From a virus: DNA of 46,579 nucleotides. The notes beneath the pieces are model-generated. The model was not told the origin of the DNA, made no database searches, and saw only the letters and a program-made list of their open reading frames with translations. This document shows positions 37,548-46,240 of this stretch, piece by piece (within the stretch, counting starts at the first letter, position 1; every line of letters begins with the position of its first letter). The stretch is taken from positions 1 to 46,579 of the IMG/VR virus record IMGVR_UViG_3300037189_006714; one strand, written 5' to 3'. The position numbers and the translations under genes are program-made.

Positions 37548-38724
37548 TTGATGTGTCCTTTTTCATAGAAGGTCGGTAACTGCCAAGGTATATTGTTGTA
37601 TGATGGGACGAAAGCGTTGCCGCAGTTCCTAAGTTAGTTGGGGGATAGAGCGTATTACTTATCATGATCTTAGGGGCAAAATCTTCTTTTATCATCCACT
37701 TTGGAGGTTTGTGATTACAAATAAAAATCTCACCTTCGCCCATAGCTCCGCCAAGACCTTCTTCCTTAACCCAATGATTAAAGAGACCTCCCTCTAGATC
37801 ATCTTTATCAAATCTAAAACATACCTTGATCTTGCCTTGACCGAATTTCTTTAACTCCATACTGTTAACGATGTCTTTAGTCCATTGAATTACATCGCTG
37901 CTTCGGTCGAGATAAAACACAATAGGATACACGTCGAGCTCACTTAAGAGTTCGACTAGTCCATCGACGCTAGTGATCCAGAACTTGTTGGCCCTGCTAC
38001 TGGCTATCTTTTCTATACGTGTTTCAGCTTTATTAATTTTTAATAAAAATCCCATAGATTTGGCCAGGAATAGATCTTGCTTGATATTGCCTGTCCGATG
38101 CTGATCAAAATATGCCGTGGCATTTTCGTTAGCATTTAATATTATAACATGACCTTCTTCAATAACGCAATAGGGAGTGACTATATTTTCATCTTGCCAA
38201 ATTGCTTCTACCTGTTCATAGATATCTAGAAACTCGTTGTCAAATTCAAAATTGTGTCTACGACCAAAATCGTATAATTGTACGATATTGATTTCGTACA
38301 ATTTAATTTTCTGTACTTTTAGATTTGGGTCCCAATGATGGTATGTTGTATTCTTATCAGGAAAGAATTCTTTCTGAAAATCCTGCTTGAGAGCATAAGG
38401 AAATTTAATATGTAGCCAAACTGTTTTGCTGTCGTCAACTACCACAGTTATTTTTTTAGTCATGTCCAAGTTTCGGAAAGGGTGTTTCCAAACAGGAGCG
38501 TGTAGCAGTTGTAATGCGTTTGGAGATAGACCAGAAACGCTGTAAGAATATTGATTCAATATCCTTAGTATGTAATTGCCTTGTTTGGCGGTGATTCCTT
38601 CTCCGGACGTCAATGCCGACAAAAAACTAAAAATAGCAGTCTCGTCTGCTTGGCTAACTTTAGCATTGCCCAGCATGACTTCGTTACTGAATGTTATGAA
38701 AAGTTCTTCGATACAGTTTAGCAT
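37534..38724 (-). CDS. Conserved-type phage protein of the replication cluster
   Basis: A 396-residue protein with no motif I can name. Mixed alpha/beta; contains TVVVDDSKTVWLHIKFPYAL, a central IILNANENA and several Lys-rich helices. It overlaps uvsW by 14 bases and starts beside a TATAATATAATG run. A helicase accessory is one guess, made only from location. Confidence 0.6.
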   Translation of the reverse strand: MLNCIEELFITFSNEVMLGNAKVSQADETAIFSFLSALTSGEGITAKQGNYILRILNQYSYSVSGLSPNALQLLHAPVWKHPFRNLDMTKKITVVVDDSKTVWLHIKFPYALKQDFQKEFFPDKNTTYHHWDPNLKVQKIKLYEINIVQLYDFGRRHNFEFDNEFLDIYEQVEAIWQDENIVTPYCVIEEGHVIILNANENATAYFDQHRTGNIKQDLFLAKSMGFLLKINKAETRIEKIASSRANKFWITSVDGLVELLSELDVYPIVFYLDRSSDVIQWTKDIVNSMELKKFGQGKIKVCFRFDKDDLEGGLFNHWVKEEGLGGAMGEGEIFICNHKPPKWMIKEDFAPKIMISNTLYPPTNLGTAATLSSHHTTIYLGSYRPSMKKDTSIVNL

Positions 38725-38784
38725 TATATTATATTAACATCTTGGTGGCAAGAAATCAAGAACTTTACGCCATAAAATTATACC

Positions 38785-38792
38785 AATAAATA
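38785..38792 (+). promoter_or_regulatory. T4-type late box (AATAAATA), leaderless arrangement
   Basis: AATAAATA followed by TCAGC and the ATG at 38798; a T4-type late start would fall on the A of the ATG. Confidence 0.55.
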
Positions 38793-38797
38793 TCAGC

Positions 38798-39598
38798 ATG
38801 AAGATATCAGTTGTTACTACCTTTCACAAAGCTGGCTATGACAAATACGCCAAGCGAATGATCCAAACTTTCTGTCAGAATTGGCCTAAAGAGATCACAC
38901 TATATGCTTACGCAGAAAACTGCCAAGTTGAAGAAACCGCAGAAAATCTCGTAGTTAGAGACCTAGAAGCTGTTAGCGCAGATCTAATGGCATTTAAAAA
39001 CAAGTGGCGAAACGAACCTAAAGCCAACGGAGATATTTCCGGTGTGCCTAGATTAGCTGCTAGAAAAGACAGTCATAAACCATTTAAGTGGGATGCTATT
39101 AGATTCGCACATAAAGTATACGCTATATTCCATTGTGCTAAGAACTGCGATTCAGACATACTAATTTGGATGGATGCTGACATGGTTTGTCATAGTCCTA
39201 TCGCTATGGAAACTATTCAACGTCTATGTTCTAGAGATTTATGTTATCTTGGCCGCCAAGGTAAATTCAGTGAGTGCGGGCTGTATTCTATGAATCTACG
39301 TTCACAGATGGTTCGCACATTTTTACAAGAATTCCAAAAGATGTACGATAACGCAGAGCATGGAATTTTTTATCTAGATGAATGGCATGACAGTTTTGTG
39401 TTTGATGCTGTTCGTGCCAAGATGCCGTTCTTAGACAGTCTTAACTGGAGCCAAGGAATTATCACTGGTGAAGGTCATCCTTTGATAAACACCGAATGGG
39501 GTGCGTATATTGACCATCTCAAAGGCGACAGAAAAGAACAAGGCAAGAGTCATGCTAAGGATCTCAAGATAGCCAGACAGGAATCTTATTGGCAATGA
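38798..39598 (+). CDS. GT-A-type glycosyltransferase
   Basis: A 266-residue protein with the DxD metal site in IWMDADMVCH (about 125-134), preceded by a helical segment FAHKVYAIF. It would transfer a sugar from a nucleotide donor; acceptor unknown. No Shine-Dalgarno site, consistent with a leaderless late mRNA. It heads a plus-strand group of three glycan-type genes and is coupled to the next (ATGA). Confidence 0.75.
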   Translation: MKISVVTTFHKAGYDKYAKRMIQTFCQNWPKEITLYAYAENCQVEETAENLVVRDLEAVSADLMAFKNKWRNEPKANGDISGVPRLAARKDSHKPFKWDAIRFAHKVYAIFHCAKNCDSDILIWMDADMVCHSPIAMETIQRLCSRDLCYLGRQGKFSECGLYSMNLRSQMVRTFLQEFQKMYDNAEHGIFYLDEWHDSFVFDAVRAKMPFLDSLNWSQGIITGEGHPLINTEWGAYIDHLKGDRKEQGKSHAKDLKIARQESYWQ

Positions 39599-40290
39599 AA
39601 ACTTATACAATAGTGATGCCAGAGAGCGAACACAGCGTTCGCCTAGCCGAAGACTGTATTGAAGCAGGTCGATCATTTGGTATCAACGTAGAAAAGTGGC
39701 CAGCAGTATTAGGTACAAACGCTAAAGAAAAATTCGAAGAATACGGCATTAAAAATCTATTACACAAAAAGATAGAAGCATTAGAAGGTGTACAAGGATG
39801 CTTCTTAAGTCATTATGAATTATGGCAACATTGTGTACAACTAAAAGAAACTATTTGTATTTTAGAACATGACGGTGTATTCATTAGGCCCTTACCTGAT
39901 GATATCGAGTCGCATTTTTCAGACGTACTAAACTTAGATCCTTACCCACAGTCAGATAAGGACTACGATCAAAGAGTGAAAGACAGTGTCACTCTTCCAA
40001 TAGATTATTTTTACGCACCAGCTGGAAAAAGTTCAGCAGCAGGAGAATATGTAGCAGGCGCATATGGTTATTTGATTACTCCACAAGGTGCTAGAAAATT
40101 AATCGAATTTACATTACGTGTTGGAGCATTGCCAACAGATAAACACATAGGTAGAAACGTTGTTGATTTGAAATCAACTACAGTTCCTGTGGTTAGATTA
40201 CATGAATTTTATTCTACACACAGCATACCTAAATTTAGTTCTACTAAAAATCTTAGAGCATTTATAAAGGAGACAGACGATGCCGTCTAG
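39595..40290 (+). CDS. GT25-type glycosyltransferase
   Basis: A 231-residue protein with the GT25 (LPS glycosyltransferase) layout: GCFLSHYELW (about 68-77), CILEHDGVFI holding the DxG-like acidic site, and GAYGYLITPQGARKLIE near the C-terminal third. The preferred ATG is 39595, overlapping the previous stop. The same domain is repeated in the fusion protein at 42542. Confidence 0.8.
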   Translation: MKTYTIVMPESEHSVRLAEDCIEAGRSFGINVEKWPAVLGTNAKEKFEEYGIKNLLHKKIEALEGVQGCFLSHYELWQHCVQLKETICILEHDGVFIRPLPDDIESHFSDVLNLDPYPQSDKDYDQRVKDSVTLPIDYFYAPAGKSSAAGEYVAGAYGYLITPQGARKLIEFTLRVGALPTDKHIGRNVVDLKSTTVPVVRLHEFYSTHSIPKFSSTKNLRAFIKETDDAV

Positions 40291-40810
40291 TAGCAAAGAA
40301 GGTAAGATAGAAATTTTAGACTGGTGTAGGCAGATCGAGTCTGTTGAACGTGTCTTAGATATTGGAGTCGGCAAAGGCACCTATTGGAATCTATTTTCTA
40401 AAAACAACAGTATGTTTTTAAATTGTGAATGGATAGGAGTCGAAGCATGGGAGCCTTACATATCCCACTTTAACTTAACAAGAAAATACAGTAGAATAAT
40501 CAACGAAGATATTCGAAAGGTTAATTTGTTTGAGCTAGGAAAACTTGATATAGTTTTTATGGGTGACGTGTTAGAACATATTACCAAAGAAGAAGCTGTT
40601 GAATTAGTACATAATCTATCGTCTGTGACTAGGTACGGTATTATTAGCATACCTATCGTACATTATCCACAAGGCGAAGAAAATGGAAATCCATTTGAAA
40701 TTCATGTTAAAGATGATTGGTCACATGACGAAGTCTTAGCATCGTTTCCTAACATCACAAAAACATTCAAAGGCAATGTTATTGGTTGTTACTTGTTAGA
40801 TTTTACCTAG
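40280..40810 (+). CDS. SAM-dependent methyltransferase
   Basis: A 176-residue class I methyltransferase: VLDIGVGKGTYW (about 25-36) is motif I, IGVEAWEP motif II, and IVFMGDVLEHI motif IV. AAGGAGAC precedes the ATG. It overlaps the GT25-type gene by 11 bases. Likely modifies a sugar or lipid in the glycan pathway. Confidence 0.8.
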   Translation: MPSSSKEGKIEILDWCRQIESVERVLDIGVGKGTYWNLFSKNNSMFLNCEWIGVEAWEPYISHFNLTRKYSRIINEDIRKVNLFELGKLDIVFMGDVLEHITKEEAVELVHNLSSVTRYGIISIPIVHYPQGEENGNPFEIHVKDDWSHDEVLASFPNITKTFKGNVIGCYLLDFT

Positions 40811-41750
40811 CAAATTTTTTCATGTGATTCCAAGCTTCGCCGGCTTGTAATTCTTCAAAATTCCAATGGAACATTGAGATCCTCTCTACCCAATTTTGTC
40901 TATCGGGTAGTTGAGGATTTTCTATTTGTGATAGATCTAAATTGGCGATTTCTCTACATTGACTCTTTACTGGATCAGACACAAATATAGGATATCCTTC
41001 AATAGCAGCACCTACTACAGGACTAGAATTGTGATTGACTACTGCCCAGCAATTTACTAGATCTTGCTCTAAAGTACGACCAAACTCACTGAAAGAAATA
41101 TTCGAAAAACCTTTTAATCTACATGAAGGATGATTGGGGTCGAGGTACTGTCTGGCGTTTTTATCACCAGGATGACCACGGATTATTATAGGTCTTTCTG
41201 TGTATTTTCTCAAAGTCTCAATAGTGTTGATAGCCCACTCTTGAACGTCATACCCATCCATCGACCAGCCACCATTTCTTTGTAGGCACAACAAAATGTG
41301 GTTTCCCGACTGCCTATAATCTTTGAGAAAAATCCCCATTTTTTTGTAGATTTTTTGCCACCTTGTTGGGTCAACAATAGTGTCACAATAGATGCCAGTG
41401 TTAGGGAATACGCCATTAAAACTGTAACGCAGATAGTGGAAAGGATTTAGAGAATTTTTATAAAGGAACAAATTGCTGTCTACAGCAACGGCATATTTTC
41501 CATGCTTGATTTGCTGTTTTACCACTCGATTTCTTAGTTCCAAATGGTTGCCGGTCTTGCTGCCATGATGTACCCATCCTTGGATAACACCGACATCAGT
41601 TTCTTTCCATTCGTAATCAAAGACATCGATAGGCACATCTCCAGCTGCTCTAACGCCTAGGCTAAAATTCTTCAAAATTAGTGGTTTTTCTTGGTTTTTA
41701 TCACCAGGGGGTATGCTCCTATGATATATGGCCACTGTGTATCTACTCAT
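40803..41750 (-). CDS. GT-B/capsule-polysaccharide-type protein, copy 1
   Basis: A 315-residue protein whose C-terminal half (IIIRGHPGD..., NHNSSPVVGAAIEGYP, DLSQIENP, FEELQAGEAW) resembles capsule-polysaccharide or CDP-glycerol-type transferases with an N-terminal Rossmann part. Start ATG 41750, overlapping the upstream gene by 8 bases. It is paralogous to copies 2 and 3. Its 3' end is convergent with the methyltransferase gene. Confidence 0.65.
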   Translation of the reverse strand: MSRYTVAIYHRSIPPGDKNQEKPLILKNFSLGVRAAGDVPIDVFDYEWKETDVGVIQGWVHHGSKTGNHLELRNRVVKQQIKHGKYAVAVDSNLFLYKNSLNPFHYLRYSFNGVFPNTGIYCDTIVDPTRWQKIYKKMGIFLKDYRQSGNHILLCLQRNGGWSMDGYDVQEWAINTIETLRKYTERPIIIRGHPGDKNARQYLDPNHPSCRLKGFSNISFSEFGRTLEQDLVNCWAVVNHNSSPVVGAAIEGYPIFVSDPVKSQCREIANLDLSQIENPQLPDRQNWVERISMFHWNFEELQAGEAWNHMKKFAR

Positions 41751-42549
41751 GGTCTTGTAACATCCTGTATGCTTGTCCTGACTTGAATTCGCTGACATGA
41801 TACTGACCATATGCCAAGTGACATGCCCAGGCAAACACCTTGTCTTTTTCTGGGTAATATGGGGTTTCTATTAGACTTAGGTCTTGTCCGGCCACTGGGC
41901 TTGCTGCGTTACATGGCGCCATAGTGAAGACTGGTATACCATACATCACTGACTCAGTAGCCGCTACTGAGTTGAAAGTGACTAGAGCAAATACATCATT
42001 ATCCAATGCTTCTTTCAGAGTGGAATTTTGTATCCTGTCGATTCTATTAGGTGCTCTTTCACGTATTTCTATCGGCCTGTCTGTATGTTGTTTTATAGTG
42101 TTAACAGTTTCTTCAACCCATTGATCTAAATCTATACCATAGAACTTACAAGGCTTGGCATCTGGTTTTGCTATGAGGATTTTTCTGCCTCCTCGTTTCC
42201 AGTCTTCTAATTTTAGACCAAATTTTTCCCATCTATCTGCGGGCCTTGGAATAATTTCACCATGTTGTAAATTATTTTTAACCACACGGTGCCAGTACTT
42301 CCACCCCATTGGGTTTTGATCTGATTTTTGATTACCGAAGTAACCAGAGTCAACATAATAAAATGTTCTTTGGTCTTCCCAACACTGTTTCATGATCTTA
42401 TGTTTAAGTATCCCTCTTAACACAATGGGATTTTTTGAGGATTCATAGACAAAATCTTGGGTGTTTGTTACTTCACACTCACTACCCCTAGCGAACATGT
42501 TGATGTACTCGTCTTCACCATCCTTGCTGAGGAATATCCAATCATTCAT
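41743..42549 (-). CDS. GT-B/capsule-polysaccharide-type protein, copy 2
   Basis: A 268-residue protein (start ATG 42549; 42561 is also possible). It carries FYYVDSGYFGN, RPIEIRERAPNR, VTFNSVAATESVMYGIPVF and DLSLIETPYYP, a set I know from marine-phage proteins of this type. Its end is WACHLAYGQYHVSEFKSG. It lies between the fusion gene and copy 1 with short overlaps. Confidence 0.7.
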   Translation of the reverse strand: MNDWIFLSKDGEDEYINMFARGSECEVTNTQDFVYESSKNPIVLRGILKHKIMKQCWEDQRTFYYVDSGYFGNQKSDQNPMGWKYWHRVVKNNLQHGEIIPRPADRWEKFGLKLEDWKRGGRKILIAKPDAKPCKFYGIDLDQWVEETVNTIKQHTDRPIEIRERAPNRIDRIQNSTLKEALDNDVFALVTFNSVAATESVMYGIPVFTMAPCNAASPVAGQDLSLIETPYYPEKDKVFAWACHLAYGQYHVSEFKSGQAYRMLQDHE

Positions 42550-44677
42550 TAGTGAAGTCATTCCAAAATTTTGTTCTAGTTAGACTCTTCTTGCCGTCTT
42601 CGTCAACCAAAGCACGGCCCATTAGATGCGTTGTGATCTCTATTTCAACAATATGCTGGTTGATGGCATTGTCTGCTGGTAAGAATGTATTCTCAAATTC
42701 AGCCAATAACTTTTTAGCCGCCTTGGGCTTGATAGCATATCCCATAGCACCTGGCATAGAACTTTTTGTCCATGGCTCAGCCAATGGGCGACCTTCTGCG
42801 TTATCTAAATAATCCCAATATTCTGCGCTTTTTGTTGGATGTCCTATAGCAACGATCAACACTTCATTCCAAGTCACTGGCATGAAGCCTCTGGTCAATA
42901 CAACGTCGTCTTCAAATATAAAAATAGGTTTATCTAACTCAACACACTTCTTCCACAGGTTGTAATGACTCATGAAACAACCTCGTACACCTGGTGCCAT
43001 AGCCTTTAAAACTGACTGATCGTTGGGATCTAACGGTACCGATGGGCCTTTGATGCCCCATGGGTGAGCTTTGCGTCCAGTGGCTTCCATTTGTTGTACT
43101 GCGTCTGGACCCATCACACCTTCTACTAGGTTAGCTTTGATACCATACGACTCAAGCCCTGTTTTAAGATTTGTAGCAGTTTCTAAACTAGCAGGAATTT
43201 TAGGTAAATGTATGATATAAGCATCCATATTTTCAGTTTCTCGTTGTTTTGTTAATTCGTCGTAGGCATCCATCCATACATCTGAGTATTCGCAAGTTCT
43301 ATAATTCTTAAACCAAGGTCCGCCTTCGGTGTAATGTATGGCACGTGGGGAACCTTGATCAGGAGATTTGTACCAACCCACTAACCAATTCCAAGTATGG
43401 CTCAAAGATCCGATATCGCTGTCATCTAACCAGCTAAATCTGTGTAGGAACAATCCAGTCTCAGTGTTTACTAGCTCAGGGGTGAGTACTTTGTTCTTAG
43501 GATGACCACAGTTGAACAGTATCAACGAACTCCAATTTTTTCTTGGGTATGGTCGCTGTTTCATACCGTCCATTTTAAGGCCTTTTTCTGGAGTGTAGTC
43601 GTGGTGTACACACATTACCGCATATTTTTCATCGGCCTGTTTGAATAATTCTTCAATGTCTTCAACAAACACAAAATCAGAGTCACAGAAAATAGCCCAG
43701 CCTTTGTAGTTTGAAAGATAAGGTATTAAAAATCTTGAAAATGTAAATTCTGTGGTTGAAAACTTGTCAGCTGGTCGCCAATATATTCCATTGTTTCTCA
43801 ATTCTTGTTGTTTTAGTGGAATCACTTCAACATTTTTATTTTTTCTCTTGATACTGTGCTCACATACATCATATGCGATAGGTTCTCTTGAATCCCATCC
43901 AACAAAAACTGTTTTTTGCTCAACACGTTCGATGTCATTTTCGTCACACTCTTCACCGTATTGTATTTCTACAATTTTACATGGACTGTCTGAGTGATTT
44001 ACCAGTCTATGCCACTCCCCAACCGGCACAATAAAGGTATCAAACTTTGTTAGTGTCTTAGACGGCATACTATAGCCCGACGACATCGCCGATTCTACAG
44101 TAATTTCACCTTCGGCAACCATCCAATACTCATTACGTTTAGCATGACGCTGTTTAGATAATTTTCTTCCAGGCTCTATGTAAAGTTCTTTGACTTTGAT
44201 GCCATCTTCTTCGTACAATACTCGGAAATTACCCCAGGCACGCCCAGTCTTAGGTTCTTTCCAATCAGATAAAATCCAAGAACTAGAATTTTTCTTATCT
44301 TCTCCACCGACTCCGAATTCAAAAGTCAATAAAGGATCTTCGAATGACATTTCTGGAATATTGTCTGAAGTCCTATCACCGCCATTGGCGAAAATTAAGT
44401 CATCTGTGGGGTATAATTCTCTAACTTTTGCGATACACTGTTTAGCTGTGCCATCTGAGTCATCAAATTCTACGACTCTTGTAACCATTTTAAGATTGGA
44501 CATGATCGCTTTGCGTTCTTCAATGTCCATGAATGGTTTACCTTTTTTATCAGTTAACCATTTGTCTGAATTAACACCAACTACTAGGATATCCCCGAGT
44601 TCTTTTGCTGCTGTTAGGTAGGATATGTGGCCCGAATGAATAGGGTCGAAGCCGCCCGTTACAATGACTATTTTCAT
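42542..44677 (-). CDS. Four-domain glycan fusion: cytidylyltransferase, cupin, GT, GT25
   Basis: A 711-residue protein. Residues 1-130 form a nucleotidyltransferase like RfaE domain II or glycerol-3-phosphate cytidylyltransferase (GGFDPIHSGH, 8-17). Residues 140-250 form a cupin like the C-terminal domain of type II phosphomannose isomerase (KQRHAKRNEYW, VGEWHRL). Residues 255-480 form a GT-A glycosyltransferase with DxD in FCDSDFVF (330-337). Residues 484-711 form a GT25 domain (GCFMSHYNLW). It could activate a sugar and transfer it in one polypeptide; substrates are unknown. A TATAAATA box leads into a leaderless start. Confidence 0.85.
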   Translation of the reverse strand: MKIVIVTGGFDPIHSGHISYLTAAKELGDILVVGVNSDKWLTDKKGKPFMDIEERKAIMSNLKMVTRVVEFDDSDGTAKQCIAKVRELYPTDDLIFANGGDRTSDNIPEMSFEDPLLTFEFGVGGEDKKNSSSWILSDWKEPKTGRAWGNFRVLYEEDGIKVKELYIEPGRKLSKQRHAKRNEYWMVAEGEITVESAMSSGYSMPSKTLTKFDTFIVPVGEWHRLVNHSDSPCKIVEIQYGEECDENDIERVEQKTVFVGWDSREPIAYDVCEHSIKRKNKNVEVIPLKQQELRNNGIYWRPADKFSTTEFTFSRFLIPYLSNYKGWAIFCDSDFVFVEDIEELFKQADEKYAVMCVHHDYTPEKGLKMDGMKQRPYPRKNWSSLILFNCGHPKNKVLTPELVNTETGLFLHRFSWLDDSDIGSLSHTWNWLVGWYKSPDQGSPRAIHYTEGGPWFKNYRTCEYSDVWMDAYDELTKQRETENMDAYIIHLPKIPASLETATNLKTGLESYGIKANLVEGVMGPDAVQQMEATGRKAHPWGIKGPSVPLDPNDQSVLKAMAPGVRGCFMSHYNLWKKCVELDKPIFIFEDDVVLTRGFMPVTWNEVLIVAIGHPTKSAEYWDYLDNAEGRPLAEPWTKSSMPGAMGYAIKPKAAKKLLAEFENTFLPADNAINQHIVEIEITTHLMGRALVDEDGKKSLTRTKFWNDFTNE

Positions 44678-44682
44678 GTTGA

Positions 44683-44690
44683 TATTTATA
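44683..44690 (-). promoter_or_regulatory. T4-type late promoter TATAAATA, leaderless arrangement
   Basis: Perfect TATAAATA on the minus strand, then TCAAC and the ATG at 44677. The predicted start is on the A of the ATG. Confidence 0.65.
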
Positions 44691-44705
44691 TGGGTATTTT
44701 ACTGC

Positions 44706-44713
44706 TATAAATA
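44706..44713 (+). promoter_or_regulatory. T4-type late promoter TATAAATA
   Basis: Perfect TATAAATA on the plus strand, 16 bases from the divergent one. The ATG pair (44717, 44720) follows; the predicted start fits the second ATG. Confidence 0.6.
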
Positions 44714-44716
44714 TTC

Positions 44717-45541
44717 ATGATGAAAAAAATTGTCCAAATATTTCCGCATGAGCACGACGAAGCTTTTCTTAGAGGCTGGAAGCGTTGGTCCGATCAACTA
44801 ATAGAATTAGATTCTTGGGATAAAATAAATCCCGAGATACCGTTAGTAATACCTGCCAATCTCGTAGACAAAAATCATAGAGAGTGGTTAAAATTACGTA
44901 GGCCTAGTTTTGTTATTAACAGACAACTCACAGGCGGCTGGAAAGAAAAGCACAGAAGTATGTTTCGTGTAGCTGTAAACAGTTACGCTGCTACAAAAAT
45001 AGGAAATATATCTCACAGCAGATATCCTATACTGAATATAGAAAAACATCCCTGGAAAGTTCGTAAGATACGGAACGTTTTAATCGCTCCTCCATTAAAG
45101 AGCATCTGTTTCTGGACTGGCATGACTGCTATAGAGTGGGCTGAGCAAATTAAAACAAAGCTAGAAGGTGAAGGCGCAAATATTCGTATACGAGAAAAAC
45201 AGCGTAAGCGTTGGACTCGTTATACAACCTTATGGGAAGATTTTGATTGGGCAGATCTAGTTGTTAGTTACAGTTCTGGTATCACAACAGAAGCACTATG
45301 GTATGGTAAACAGGCTATCAGCCTCGGAGTGTGTCCAACATGGGTCGCCTGTGACAACACACTAGATAATTGGCGTAACGCAACAGAACCTACTAATAGA
45401 GATATCTATCACGAACACCTAGCATGGATACAATTTAAGTTTGATGAGTGGGAATCTGGAATAGCACAAGAACTAACTGTGGCCTACCAAGGCTGGCCAA
45501 CAGAAGTTCAAGTTCCAGACAATCCTATTGTTACAGACTAG
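44717..45541 (+). CDS. GT-B/capsule-polysaccharide-type protein, copy 3
   Basis: A 274-residue protein with SYSSGITTEALWYGKQAIS near 190-208, matching the same segment in copies 1 and 2 (NHNSSPVVGAAIEGYP, TFNSVAATESVMYG). Lys/Arg-rich centre (RIREKQRKRWTRY). Start ATGATG directly after a late box. It overlaps uvsY at its end by 11 bases. A sugar or phosphoglycerol transferase is inferred. Confidence 0.65.
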   Translation: MMKKIVQIFPHEHDEAFLRGWKRWSDQLIELDSWDKINPEIPLVIPANLVDKNHREWLKLRRPSFVINRQLTGGWKEKHRSMFRVAVNSYAATKIGNISHSRYPILNIEKHPWKVRKIRNVLIAPPLKSICFWTGMTAIEWAEQIKTKLEGEGANIRIREKQRKRWTRYTTLWEDFDWADLVVSYSSGITTEALWYGKQAISLGVCPTWVACDNTLDNWRNATEPTNRDIYHEHLAWIQFKFDEWESGIAQELTVAYQGWPTEVQVPDNPIVTD

Positions 45542-45986
45542 CGTCTTCCATACCAGCAACACGCAATTTAATAATATTGCTCATCTGCCATTGCTTGATA
45601 TCAAGACCTTTGATAATACCCAACCACTTGTTTCTAAGTAGGGCAAATTCATTGATGATCTTTTCAAAATCAACAACATCTGCTTCACCGTCTACGAATT
45701 TTTCACAATCGCGACTGCTAAGTGATCGTTGATAATTTTCAAGATATTTTCTAAAATGTTGGCTTTTCAAACGCCTAAGTTCGATGTTTAGGTATTCGAG
45801 AACCGCTTCAATCTCTTGTAATTGATTGAAACGATTCTCTACAATACCAGGCATGTTTGCTGAAGCTTTTTCGATATTACCAAAGATTTTACACTCCAGT
45901 TTTGCTGCCTGTAACTCTGCTTCAAAGTATGCGACAGCATCAGGAATGTATGAAATATCCTTTGATATTTTATCGTACCAGCTCAT
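45531..45986 (-). CDS. uvsY: Recombination mediator UvsY
   Basis: A 151-residue helical protein, similar in length to UvsY (about 137-150). KGLDIKQWQMSNIIKLRVAG near the C-terminus matches the UvsY end of marine T4-like phages. It would load UvsX onto gp32-coated single-stranded DNA. It lies two genes downstream of uvsX in one operon, with TAATG coupling. Confidence 0.75.
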   Translation of the reverse strand: MSWYDKISKDISYIPDAVAYFEAELQAAKLECKIFGNIEKASANMPGIVENRFNQLQEIEAVLEYLNIELRRLKSQHFRKYLENYQRSLSSRDCEKFVDGEADVVDFEKIINEFALLRNKWLGIIKGLDIKQWQMSNIIKLRVAGMEDASL

Positions 45987-46240
45987 TAGTCCTCGTCTTC
46001 GTAGTAGTCGGCATCTTCCTCTTCCTCGTCATCATAGCCGCCGGCGTCTTTGCCGTCGGAAGCATATTCAATGGCTTGGTCAAGGTATGGATCAACACCG
46101 AGAAGATTATCTAATACAGATTCTTTGATACCATAGTCTAGCAAGATATCAACGAAATCTGAAGCAACTTCCTTCTTTTGCTTTTCTGGAATATGTTCAA
46201 CTACCATAGTCCAGATGTCTGCGATCATATCGTCTTTCAT
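45986..46240 (-). CDS. Small acidic protein between uvsX and uvsY
   Basis: An 84-residue protein: helical first part (IADIWTMVVEHIPEKQKKEV) and a strongly acidic tail (GGYDDEEEEDADYYEDED). The tail could mimic DNA. I recall a gene of this type beside uvsX in marine T4-like phages. It overlaps the uvsX stop (ATGA). Confidence 0.7.
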   Translation of the reverse strand: MKDDMIADIWTMVVEHIPEKQKKEVASDFVDILLDYGIKESVLDNLLGVDPYLDQAIEYASDGKDAGGYDDEEEEDADYYEDED

